This document shows, one piece after another, positions 17,258 to 25,172 of a stretch of DNA of 64,000 bases. Where the stretch lies: contig CAVWVJ010000001.1 in the NCBI GenBank assembly GCA_963758505.1, forward strand, positions 806,001-870,000, read 5' to 3'. A program made the translations under genes and the position numbers. The DNA comes from Korobacter sp963758505 (GTDB lineage: Bacteria; Acidobacteriota; Terriglobia; Terriglobales; Acidobacteriaceae). The notes under the pieces are model-generated. The model had not been told where the DNA came from and did not search any database. It worked only from the letters and a program-made list of their open reading frames with translations. Position 1 is the first letter of the stretch, and the number at the start of each line of letters is the position of its first letter.

Positions 17258-17920
17258 ATGGGTATTCGATGGCTGCGGGTGCTTGCTGCAAGCGCGCTGA
17301 CGATGGCGGCGCTCATCCTGACGGGCTGCCGCCAGGACATGCACGACCAGCCAAAATTCATTCCGCTGCGCATGAGCGATTTCTTCTCCGATAAGCGCAG
17401 TGCACGGCCGATCGTGGAAGGCACCGTGGCGCGCGGACAGTTGAAAGCGGATACGTACTTTTACACCGGCAAGATCGGCAACCAGGAGGGCGACGTGATG
17501 CCATTCCCGGTGAATGCCGATGTGCTGGCGCGCGGGGAAGAGCGCTTCAACATCTATTGCTCGCCGTGCCATTCGGAACTGGGCGATGGGCGCGGAATGA
17601 TCGTGCAGCGCGGACTGCGTCCGCCACCGTCGTACCATACCGATCGTTTACGCAAGGCACCGATTGGGCATTTCTTTGACGTGATTACCAATGGTTTTGG
17701 CGCCATGCCGGACTATGCGACGCAAATCCCGGTTGCGGACCGCTGGGCGATTGCGGCTTATATTCGCGCATTGCAATTGAGCCAGAATGCCCAACGAAGC
17801 GATCTGCCTGCGGGAGCGCAAGTGGTGAATAACGTGGAATCGACGATCCCGGCGACCGGAACCCCGGGATCCGGAGCAACCGAGCCTCCGACACCAGCTA
17901 AGGGAGGCGAGACAAAGTGA
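17258..17920 (+). CDS. actE: Alternative complex III subunit ActE, monoheme cytochrome c lipoprotein
   Basis: The 220-aa product has a lipoprotein signal with lipobox LTGC (Cys24) and a single CSPCH heme motif (Cys101, Cys104, His105) in a cytochrome c fold, with GFGAMPDYA supplying the likely axial Met. ActE is the membrane-tethered monoheme subunit that receives electrons from the ActA/ActB side. The start is uncertain: ATG 17258 has AGG upstream, and an in-frame GTG lies at 17234. The C-terminus is a Pro/Thr/Gly-rich tail. The stop overlaps the actF start. Confidence 0.9.
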   Translation: MGIRWLRVLAASALTMAALILTGCRQDMHDQPKFIPLRMSDFFSDKRSARPIVEGTVARGQLKADTYFYTGKIGNQEGDVMPFPVNADVLARGEERFNIYCSPCHSELGDGRGMIVQRGLRPPPSYHTDRLRKAPIGHFFDVITNGFGAMPDYATQIPVADRWAIAAYIRALQLSQNAQRSDLPAGAQVVNNVESTIPATGTPGSGATEPPTPAKGGETK

Positions 17921-19113
17921 GCGATGCGCATTTGAAAGAATATGACTACGCGGTTCCCGCGGCTGCGGCCGGTTGGCAAACACGCTCGCTGGTTGTTGGA
18001 GTGGTGGGCTCGGTGGTTCTCGCTGCCACCGGCGTGCTGTGGCACGAGAGCTTTTTCCGTGGATATCTTGTCGGTTTCATGCTGTGGCTGGGCTTGAGCC
18101 TGGGCTGTCTGGCTTTGCTCATGCTGCAATACGTTACCGGCGGGCTTTGGGGACTGGTTTCGCGACGCTTCCTGGAAGCGGCCGCCAAATGTTTTCCCCT
18201 GCTGGCGATCCTCTTTATTCCGATCGCGGTCGCGGCTCCGCACTTTTATCCGTGGGCGAGTAAACAGACCTGGTGGCTGAGCTTCCCGTGGTTTTACATT
18301 CGCGCCGTCATCTACTTTGCACTGTGGATCGGGCTCGGGCAGCTCCTGAGCAACTGGGGCCAGCGCTATGACCAGGGTCCGGCACCGTCACTTTCGATCA
18401 AGATGCAATCGATTTCCGCGCCGGGATTGCTGATCTATGTGTTCACGATCACCTTCGCGGCGGTTGACTGGGTGATGTCGCTGAGCCCGGGTTGGACTTC
18501 GACGATCTATGGATTGCTTTACCTTGCGGGGCAAGGGCTTTCAGCTTTCGCCTTCATCATCATCATGCTGTGGCTGGTCTCGAAATATGAGCCCTACCGT
18601 TCGATTGTTACCCGCACACAGGTGCATGACATAGGCAAGCTGATGATGGCCTTTACTCTGCTGTGGGCCTATTTCTCCTATTCGCAATTCCTCATTACAT
18701 GGTCCGGGAACCTGCCCGAAGAGATCAGCTGGTACCTGCACCGCATCCGTGGCGGATGGGCTCCGGTAGCGATCTTCATCGTAATGTTCCACTTCTTCGT
18801 TCCGTTCGGGATCATGCTTTCGCAGGAATTCAAACGGAGTTTGAAGAAGCTTGCGCCGCTGGCGATGTTCATCATCTTCATGCGCGTAATCGATCTGTTC
18901 TGGTACATCGTTCCTAACTTCGATGTGCCGGGAGCGGACAAGCCGGCTCCGTTTGCTGAAACACAAGTGCTGATCGTGGTTGCGGCATCGGTCATCGGGA
19001 TCGGCGGATTGTGGTTTGGATACTTCTTCTTCAACCTGCGGAAGGCGCCGTTGACCCCGGCGTACGACCCGCAATTGCCGTTGTTGTTGAGCATGAGCCA
19101 GCATGGACACTAA
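17917..19113 (+). CDS. actF: Alternative complex III subunit ActF, NrfD-like membrane protein
   Basis: The 398-aa protein has about ten transmembrane helices and resembles a shorter, divergent ActC. This is the second NrfD-like subunit of ACIII. It starts with GTG at 17917, overlapping the actE stop (GTGA), with AGGGAGG upstream. Conserved pieces include the SMSPGW-like segment LSLSPGWTSTIYGLLY and the HFFVPFGIMLSQ helix. Its 3' end overlaps the next gene by 11 bp. Confidence 0.9.
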   Translation: MSDAHLKEYDYAVPAAAAGWQTRSLVVGVVGSVVLAATGVLWHESFFRGYLVGFMLWLGLSLGCLALLMLQYVTGGLWGLVSRRFLEAAAKCFPLLAILFIPIAVAAPHFYPWASKQTWWLSFPWFYIRAVIYFALWIGLGQLLSNWGQRYDQGPAPSLSIKMQSISAPGLLIYVFTITFAAVDWVMSLSPGWTSTIYGLLYLAGQGLSAFAFIIIMLWLVSKYEPYRSIVTRTQVHDIGKLMMAFTLLWAYFSYSQFLITWSGNLPEEISWYLHRIRGGWAPVAIFIVMFHFFVPFGIMLSQEFKRSLKKLAPLAMFIIFMRVIDLFWYIVPNFDVPGADKPAPFAETQVLIVVAASVIGIGGLWFGYFFFNLRKAPLTPAYDPQLPLLLSMSQHGH

Positions 19114-19624
19114 TTCGCACCCGTTGCATCAGCCGGTGAACTCGGAAGTTGGGTACGACCGAACAGACTTAAGCGTTCGCGGCATCATCATCTTCCTGGT
19201 GGGAGTGGCGGCCTCGGGCGTGATCGCCCACCTGGTGATCTGGGCGATGTTCGTCGGCGCGCAGAAGGTTGTGCCGTACGAGAGCGCCAATCCCATGGCC
19301 ACGATGGAGACGATGCAGCAGGCGCCCCCTTTGCAGAACGCCGGACCGCAGAGCGTGGCGAGGTTTCCCGAACCGCGCCTGCAGACGGATGACACGGCGG
19401 ACATGAGCAAGTTCAAGGCTGTCGAAGAGATGGAGTTGCATCCCGCACAGCCGTATCAGACTCCGGACGGCACGATTCACATCAGCATCGACGATGCGAT
19501 GAAAATCATCGCGCAGCGTGGCCTGCCGACACGGCAGGCTGAACAGGCAACGCAAGGACCGGCAACCACGAACAAGCCCGCGGCAAAGCAGCAGAAGAAT
19601 GGCGTGGCCGCAGGGGCAAAGTAA
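19103..19624 (+). CDS. Small membrane-anchored protein between actF and sco, unrecognised
   Basis: The 173-aa protein has a short N-terminus, one transmembrane helix (about 27-48, GIIIFLVGVAASGVIAHLVI), and a mostly hydrophilic remainder facing the periplasm, ending in a Gln/Ala/Lys-rich tail. I do not recognise a domain. Its start overlaps actF by 11 bp, and it sits before sco, so it is probably an accessory or small subunit of the ACIII-oxidase assembly. It could fill the role of the small ActG subunit known from other phyla, but no clear similarity is visible. Confidence 0.75.
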   Translation: MDTNSHPLHQPVNSEVGYDRTDLSVRGIIIFLVGVAASGVIAHLVIWAMFVGAQKVVPYESANPMATMETMQQAPPLQNAGPQSVARFPEPRLQTDDTADMSKFKAVEEMELHPAQPYQTPDGTIHISIDDAMKIIAQRGLPTRQAEQATQGPATTNKPAAKQQKNGVAAGAK

Positions 19625-19661
19625 TCATCCGCGCAGTAGCGCAGGAGAAACGGAACAAAGA

Positions 19662-20531
19662 GTGAAAGTGATTCGCAAGATTTTCGCAGCGATGACGTTG
19701 CCGGTACTGGCCGCGGGCATGAGCCTGGCGCAGCCGCCGTCGGCATTCCTGCGAGGGCAAGATACGGGGCCGGCATCGCAGGTAGATCCTGCAAGCCTGA
19801 AGGACATCGGGATTGACCAGCATCTCAACCAGCAGCTTCCGCTGGATACGCAACTGAAGGACGAGAACGGGCAGACGGTTCGGCTGGGCGATTACTTCAA
19901 AAAAGGCCGGCCGGTCATTTTGACGTTCGTGTATTACCAGTGCCCGATGCTCTGCAGCGAAGTACTTTCCGGTTTGAACAGCGCGATGGAGATTATGAAG
20001 TTTACCGCCGGCAATGAATACGAGGTGGTGACAATCAGCATCGATCCGCGCGATACCCCGGAAATTGCGAAGGAAAAGAAGGCGAGCTATCTGAAGGAGT
20101 ACAACCGTCCAGGCGCCGACGAAGGCTGGCACTTCCTTACGGGCGACCAGGACAACGTTGCGAAAGTCGCCAAGGCGGCGGGGTGGAAGTATCGCTGGGA
20201 TCCGAAGATGAACCAGTTCATCCACGCAGCGGGGATCATGCTGGTGACGCCGCAAGGCAAACTCGCGCAGTACTACTACGGCATTGAATATTCCCCGAAG
20301 GACTTGCGGCTGGGGTTGATCGAAGCCTCGCAGGACAGGATTGGAAACCTGGTAGACCAGGTCGTTCTCTATTGCTACCACTACGACCCGCATACCGGAA
20401 AATACGGCGCTGTGATTGCGAACATGTTGCGCATCGGGGGCGCCGCAACCATTTTGCTATTAGGAGGCTTTATCGTGCTGATGTTCCGCCGTGAGGGGCA
20501 CGCTGGCCGCCACGAGACAGGACAGGCCTGA
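19662..20531 (+). CDS. SCO1/SenC copper chaperone for cytochrome oxidase
   Basis: The 289-aa protein has a signal peptide, a thioredoxin-like Sco domain with copper-binding CPMLC (Cys94 and Cys98) and the likely third ligand His188 in FIHAAG, and a C-terminal transmembrane helix (GGAATILLLGGFIVLMF). Sco proteins load copper into the CuA site of oxidase subunit II, which is encoded 5 bp downstream. The start GTG 19662 gives a clean signal peptide; AGGAG lies 14 bp upstream, rather far. An ATG ten codons later is the alternative. Confidence 0.88.
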   Translation: MKVIRKIFAAMTLPVLAAGMSLAQPPSAFLRGQDTGPASQVDPASLKDIGIDQHLNQQLPLDTQLKDENGQTVRLGDYFKKGRPVILTFVYYQCPMLCSEVLSGLNSAMEIMKFTAGNEYEVVTISIDPRDTPEIAKEKKASYLKEYNRPGADEGWHFLTGDQDNVAKVAKAAGWKYRWDPKMNQFIHAAGIMLVTPQGKLAQYYYGIEYSPKDLRLGLIEASQDRIGNLVDQVVLYCYHYDPHTGKYGAVIANMLRIGGAATILLLGGFIVLMFRREGHAGRHETGQA

Positions 20532-20536
20532 GCGAT

Positions 20537-21526
20537 ATGTGGGAGAACCTACCCTTATTCCCGGCTGAAGCTTCCAAGATCGCTCCCCAAGTGGACGCGA
20601 TCTACTTCTTCCTGGTCATTGTCACGATCTTCTTCTCGGTGCTGATTGCGGCAACGATCCTATTTTTCTCGATCCGCTACCGCAAGGAGAGGCACCCGCA
20701 CGCCGAACAGATCGAGGGCTCGATTCCGCTGGAGCTGACCTGGACCTTGATTCCGCTCGGCATCGCCATGGTGATGTTCGTGTGGGGCGCCAGCATTTAC
20801 TTTATCGAGAGCCGTCCGCCGCGCGATGCGATGGAGATCTACGGCGTTGGTAAACAGTGGATGTGGAAGTTCCAGCACGTGGAAGGCGTCCGGGAGATCA
20901 ACCAGTTGCACGTTCCGGTGGGCCGGGACGTGAAGGTGATCCTGTCGTCGCAGGACGTGATTCACGACTTTTTCGTGCCCGCATTCCGTGTTAAGACCGA
21001 CGTCATTCCCGGGCGGTATACCGTGACCTGGTTCCGTCCGACGCGGCCTGGCACGTATCACCTTTTCTGCGCGCAATATTGCGGAACGCAGCATTCGGGC
21101 ATGATCGGGCAGGTGATCGTCATGGAACCCTCGGACTACGAGGCGTGGCTGAGCGGCGGTGGCGCGGAGGGTTCGCTCTCCGGTACCGGATTGAAGCTCT
21201 TCCAGCAATATGGCTGCGCCACGTGCCATCGTTCGGATACGCAGGGCCGCGGCCCGAACCTGGTTGGCGTCTTCGGCAAGCCGGTTCTGCTGGATGACGG
21301 CCGCACTGTAATGGCGGACGAAAATTACGTTCGCGAGTCGATCCTGAACCCCGGCGCAAAAGTAGTTTCCGGCTTCAAGCCGATCATGCCGACGTTCCAG
21401 GGACAAATCAGTGAAGAACAACTCATGGCGCTCGTGGAGTATGTGAAGTCGCTCGCCGGCCCGAACCCGAACAGTGCACCGACCACGAATCGGCCGGTTG
21501 TGCCGAACAACGCGATCCAGCAATAA
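20537..21526 (+). CDS. coxB: Cytochrome c oxidase subunit II with fused cytochrome c domain (caa3 type)
   Basis: The 329-aa protein has two transmembrane helices (about 22-45 and 70-90) and a cupredoxin domain with the CuA ligands Cys178, Cys182, His186 and Met189 in the CAQYCGTQHSGM motif. A fused cytochrome c domain carries CATCH at 227-231 and a distal Met in KPIMPTF. It accepts electrons on the periplasmic side and hands them to subunit I. The fused heme domain identifies a caa3-type enzyme that can take electrons directly from ACIII. Confidence 0.95.
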   Translation: MWENLPLFPAEASKIAPQVDAIYFFLVIVTIFFSVLIAATILFFSIRYRKERHPHAEQIEGSIPLELTWTLIPLGIAMVMFVWGASIYFIESRPPRDAMEIYGVGKQWMWKFQHVEGVREINQLHVPVGRDVKVILSSQDVIHDFFVPAFRVKTDVIPGRYTVTWFRPTRPGTYHLFCAQYCGTQHSGMIGQVIVMEPSDYEAWLSGGGAEGSLSGTGLKLFQQYGCATCHRSDTQGRGPNLVGVFGKPVLLDDGRTVMADENYVRESILNPGAKVVSGFKPIMPTFQGQISEEQLMALVEYVKSLAGPNPNSAPTTNRPVVPNNAIQQ

Positions 21527-21539
21527 GGGTGTGGAAACA

Positions 21540-23177
21540 ATGGCAACCGTAGCAGTGAATCAGTCCGTTGAGAAAGAGAACTACTTAAACGCCGGATACG
21601 GCCTTAAGTCGTGGCTCCTGACAAGCGACCACAAGCGGATCGCGATTTTGTATTTGATCTCGATCACCTTCTTCTTCGCGATCGGCGGCGTCTTTGCGAT
21701 GCTGATTCGCCTTGAGCTGCTCACTCCGGCCGGGGACCTGGTGGAAGCGGACACCTATAACAAGCTGTTCTCGATGCACGGCATCATCATGGTGTTCTTC
21801 TTCCTGATCCCGTCGATCCCGGCGACCTTGGGCAACTTCCTGGTGCCGCTGATGGTGGGGGCAAAAGACCTTGCGTTTCCGAAGATCAACCTGCTGAGCT
21901 GGTACCTCTATGTCATCGGCGGCATGACGGCGCTGATTGCCATGTTCATGGGCGGCGTGGATACCGGATGGACCTTCTACACGCCACTGAGCAGCGAGTA
22001 CGTAAACACCCACGTGATCCCGGTGGCGATCGGCGTATTCATCGCCGGCTTCTCGTCGATCTTTACGGGTCTTAATATCATCGTGACAGTGCACCGCATG
22101 CGCGCGCCGGGCATGACATGGGGACGGTTGCCGTTGTTCATCTGGGCGCATTACGCGGCCAGCCTGATCATGGTGCTGGGCACGCCGGTGGTGGCGATCA
22201 CCCTGGTGCTGCTGGCGCTGGAGCGTGCCTTCGGCATCGGGATTTTCAATCCGCAGCTGGGTGGAGATCCGGTGCTTTTCCAGCACCTGTTCTGGTTCTA
22301 CTCGCATCCGGCGGTGTACATCATGATCCTGCCCTCGATGGCGGTGATCAGCGAGGTCGTAACTTGTTTCTCGCGCAAGCGCGTCTTCGGATATGAGTTC
22401 ATCGCACTTTCCAGCATCGGCATCGCGGTGCTCGGATTCCTGGTGTGGGCGCACCACATGTTCGTCGCGGGCATTTCTGTATATGCCGCATTGGTGTTCT
22501 CGCTCCTCAGTTATCTGGTGGCGATTCCGTCGGCGGTGAAAGTCTTTAACTGGACTGCGACCATGTTCCGAGGGTCGATCAGCTTCCAGACGCCGATGCT
22601 CTATGCCTTCGGCTTCATCGGGCTGTTTACGATCGGTGGCCTGACTGGGCTGTTCCTGGCAAACCTCGGGGTGGATGTTCACGTGCATGACACCTACTTC
22701 GTGATCGCGCACTTCCACTACATCATGGTGGGCGGAGCGCTCATGGGATATCTTGGCGGGCTCCACTTCTGGTGGCCAAAGATAACCGGCCGAATGTATC
22801 CGGAAGCTTGGGCGAAGCTGTCGGCCCTGCTGGTTTTCGTGGGATTCAATCTCACATTCTTCCCGCAGTTCGTGCTCGGCTACATGGGCATGCCGCGCCG
22901 CTACCATGCATATCCACCGGAGTTCCAGGTGCTGAATGTGCTTTCGACGGCCGGCGCTTCGGTGCTGGCACTCGGATATCTTTTCCCGCTCTTCTACCTG
23001 TTGTGGTCGTTGCGATACGGGGAAATTGCCCCCAATAATCCGTGGAACGCGGTTGGCCTCGAGTGGATGACCTCTTCGCCCCCGCCTACGCATAATTTCG
23101 AAAAGACGCCCGTCGTTACCTGGGAAGCCTACGACTACGAGAACCAGCCCCAGGAGGAGGTCACCGTTGCAGGATAG
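21540..23177 (+). CDS. coxA: Cytochrome c oxidase subunit I, type A2 heme-copper oxidase
   Basis: The 545-aa protein is the catalytic core with twelve transmembrane helices. It has the CuB His pair in AHHMF and the helix VI motif YSHPAVY (Tyr254 to Tyr260). The family's A1 members have GHPEVY with a proton-gating Glu. The YSHPxV form marks the A2 subfamily known from Rhodothermus and Thermus caa3 oxidases. Tyr260 is the expected cross-linked tyrosine. The ATG lies 13 bp after coxB. The coxC ribosome binding site and TTG start lie inside its 3' end. Confidence 0.95.
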   Translation: MATVAVNQSVEKENYLNAGYGLKSWLLTSDHKRIAILYLISITFFFAIGGVFAMLIRLELLTPAGDLVEADTYNKLFSMHGIIMVFFFLIPSIPATLGNFLVPLMVGAKDLAFPKINLLSWYLYVIGGMTALIAMFMGGVDTGWTFYTPLSSEYVNTHVIPVAIGVFIAGFSSIFTGLNIIVTVHRMRAPGMTWGRLPLFIWAHYAASLIMVLGTPVVAITLVLLALERAFGIGIFNPQLGGDPVLFQHLFWFYSHPAVYIMILPSMAVISEVVTCFSRKRVFGYEFIALSSIGIAVLGFLVWAHHMFVAGISVYAALVFSLLSYLVAIPSAVKVFNWTATMFRGSISFQTPMLYAFGFIGLFTIGGLTGLFLANLGVDVHVHDTYFVIAHFHYIMVGGALMGYLGGLHFWWPKITGRMYPEAWAKLSALLVFVGFNLTFFPQFVLGYMGMPRRYHAYPPEFQVLNVLSTAGASVLALGYLFPLFYLLWSLRYGEIAPNNPWNAVGLEWMTSSPPPTHNFEKTPVVTWEAYDYENQPQEEVTVAG

Positions 23178-23856
23178 CCAGGCAGTTGCAGCGCACGAGC
23201 TGCAACATCATTTTCGTGACATGGAGCAGCAACGGGAAACCGCCACCTTCGGCATGTGGGTTTTCCTGATCACCGAAATCATGTTTTTCGGTGGAATGTT
23301 CTGCGCCTACCTGATCTACCGGGTCTCGTACTACCAGGCTTGGGTCGATGGCAGCCAGCGCATGGACATCACGCTGGGGGCGACCAACACCGCGGTCCTG
23401 ATCTGTTCCTCGCTGACCATGGCGATGGCGGTTCATTCGGCGCAGCTCGGACGGCGCAAGCTGATCGTGATGTTCCTGATCGCTACTCTGATACTGGGCG
23501 GCGCATTTCTTTTCATCAAGGGAGTGGAATATCACGATCACTGGAAGAACCACGAAGTGCCAGGCCAGTATTTCTCGGGTCTCGACGCGGAAGGTCACGA
23601 CAAAGGGTGGCGGGACGTACAGCATACGTCGTTATATTTCGCCCTGTACTTTGCCATGACGGGGATGCATGCGGTCCACATGATTGTTGGTGCGGGTCTG
23701 CTGGTGTGGTTGATTGTAGCGTCATCGAAAGGCAAGTTCACTCCCGCCTATTTCTCACCCGTCGAAAACGTCGGGCTCTACTGGCACTTCGTCGATATCG
23801 TATGGATCTACCTTTTCCCGCTGCTCTACTTGATCAGCAAGAAACACACAGGATAG
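23167..23856 (+). CDS. coxC: Cytochrome c oxidase subunit III
   Basis: The 229-aa membrane protein shows the subunit III features: FGMWVFLITEIMFFGGMFCA with the conserved Glu, HxxHM in a later helix, and a final GLYWHFVDIVWIYLFPLLYL helix. Subunit III stabilises the oxidase and supports proton uptake. The TTG at 23167 lies 11 bp inside the coxA 3' end and has a strong AGGAGGAGG site about 8 bp upstream. The next ATG (23221) would lack it, so I choose TTG. Confidence 0.92.
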   Translation: MQDSQAVAAHELQHHFRDMEQQRETATFGMWVFLITEIMFFGGMFCAYLIYRVSYYQAWVDGSQRMDITLGATNTAVLICSSLTMAMAVHSAQLGRRKLIVMFLIATLILGGAFLFIKGVEYHDHWKNHEVPGQYFSGLDAEGHDKGWRDVQHTSLYFALYFAMTGMHAVHMIVGAGLLVWLIVASSKGKFTPAYFSPVENVGLYWHFVDIVWIYLFPLLYLISKKHTG

Positions 23857-23859
23857 GCG

Positions 23860-24183
23860 ATGGAGCACTTACACGAGTCGGAAAGCGGTGAGCATGTCGT
23901 TTCTCCGAAGATTTATGTCGGAGTATTCCTATTCCTCCTGATGATGACGGGGCTGACGGTCTTTGCTGCCTCGGTGGATCTCGGCTGGGCGAACCCAGTG
24001 GTTGCGCTGGTGATCGCCACCATGAAGGCGACCGCCGTGATCTTGTTCTTCATGCACGTGAAGTACAGCCCACGAATGACCCAGGTCGTTCTGATATCCG
24101 CGTTGTTTTTCCTGTTTCTGCTTCTCGGGCTGACGATGACCGATTACCTTACGCGGGGCTGGATGAGCTATCCCAACCGTTAG
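23860..24183 (+). CDS. coxD: Cytochrome c oxidase subunit IV (prokaryotic type)
   Basis: The 107-aa protein has three transmembrane helices and the pattern of bacterial oxidase subunit IV: KIYVGVFLFLLMMTGLTVFA, then ATMKATAVILFFMHVKYS. It has no cofactor and probably aids assembly or stability. It begins 3 bp after coxC and is the last gene of the act-cox operon, which ends at a strong terminator 18 bp later. Confidence 0.9.
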   Translation: MEHLHESESGEHVVSPKIYVGVFLFLLMMTGLTVFAASVDLGWANPVVALVIATMKATAVILFFMHVKYSPRMTQVVLISALFFLFLLLGLTMTDYLTRGWMSYPNR

Positions 24184-24201
24184 CGAAATGCCAAAGCGTG
24201 C

Positions 24202-24234
24202 AAAAGGGGAGCGACTGCTCCCCTTTTCGTTTTA
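24202..24234 (+). terminator. Strong terminator of the act-cox operon
   Basis: A perfect 11-bp stem (24202-24212 with 24217-24227, aaaaggggagc/gctcccctttt) with a 4-nt loop is followed by cgtttt. It closes the operon that began at actA, about 12.8 kb upstream. Confidence 0.93.
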
Positions 24235-24332
24235 CACGGCTTGGTGGATTCCGGTTCTGAGATATACTTTCCGCCACTTCAAGGGGAAACGCTCACGCGT
24301 GCATTCAGAGCGCCCGACGACCGAGGTCCACC

Positions 24333-25013
24333 ATGGCATTCTGTACGAATTGTGGTTCCAGCATGGATGCAAACGCGCAGTTTTGCGCGAAGTGCGGCAA
24401 GAGCGCGACGGCGGCCGGCGCACCGGGAGTGGCCGCCGCTGCACCGGTGCAAAGCTATCCCCCTTCGGCGACGTCGGCGCAGTCCTACACGCCCGTCCCG
24501 GCGTCGTCTGGCGGCGGCAATGTGCTGAAGATCGTTCTCGTGATCGTTGGTGTCTTCGTGCTGATCGGGATTCTCTCGATCGGCGGACTTATCTATACCG
24601 CCCATAGGATTCGGCGCGGCATTCACGTGGCGCAGGACGGCAGCAATAGTTCGGTCGATTTCGGCAGCTTCAAGGCATCCACGAACCGCACGAACGCACG
24701 TGACCTCGCCCGTAAGGTCGGCGTGGATCCCTATCCCGGAGCGACGCAGCGGGGTGATAGCTCCGAGGCGACATTCGGAAAGATGACCACCGCAACCATG
24801 CGGTTCACCACGAGCGATTCTGTCGATAAAGTCGCGAGCTTTTACAAATCGCGTTATCCGAACGCCTCGGTCATGAACGACGGCTCGAAGTTCTCCCTGG
24901 TAGGAACGGACAATGATGGAACGATCACCATCAACGCCCAGGACGAGGGTGGCGCGACGAAAATCGATATCTCGAAGGTCTCCGGAATCAAGATTGATGC
25001 GCAGCCACGCTAG
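24333..25013 (+). CDS. Zinc-ribbon, single-pass membrane protein of unknown function
   Basis: The 226-aa protein starts with a zinc ribbon (Cys4, Cys7, Cys18, Cys21 in CTNCG and CAKCG), then a Pro/Ala/Ser linker and one transmembrane helix (about 66-92). The extracytoplasmic region includes an FTTSDSVDKVASFYKSRYP segment, similar to domains in other acidobacterial membrane proteins. No enzymatic motif is visible. It has its own terminator and no obvious operon partner. Confidence 0.78.
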   Translation: MAFCTNCGSSMDANAQFCAKCGKSATAAGAPGVAAAAPVQSYPPSATSAQSYTPVPASSGGGNVLKIVLVIVGVFVLIGILSIGGLIYTAHRIRRGIHVAQDGSNSSVDFGSFKASTNRTNARDLARKVGVDPYPGATQRGDSSEATFGKMTTATMRFTTSDSVDKVASFYKSRYPNASVMNDGSKFSLVGTDNDGTITINAQDEGGATKIDISKVSGIKIDAQPR

Positions 25014-25030
25014 GCACTGGTGATTCCTCG

Positions 25031-25056
25031 AGCCCGCACTGGTTGCGGGCTTTTTT
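25031..25056 (+). terminator. Terminator after the zinc-ribbon gene
   Basis: An 8-bp stem (25031-25038 with 25044-25051, agcccgca/tgcgggct) with a 5-nt loop runs into a T6 tract, 17 bp after the stop codon. Confidence 0.9.
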
Positions 25057-25172
25057 GCGTATTCTTGGACGAGTGAAGTACTTCGATCTGACCGGTCCCA
25101 GAACTGGATTGTGACCGGGAAGCTTACTGACGCGTAGCGCCGCGCCGCGTAGACTCAGCCCTGAGGATCTCC

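Noticed and set aside
21585..23093. Minus-strand open frame of 502 codons opposite coxA
   Set aside because: Highly charged His/Arg/Glu-rich product typical of the complement of a hydrophobic gene.
24188..24607. Plus-strand 139-codon frame after coxD
   Set aside because: It begins inside the operon terminator and overlaps the zinc-ribbon gene in another frame.
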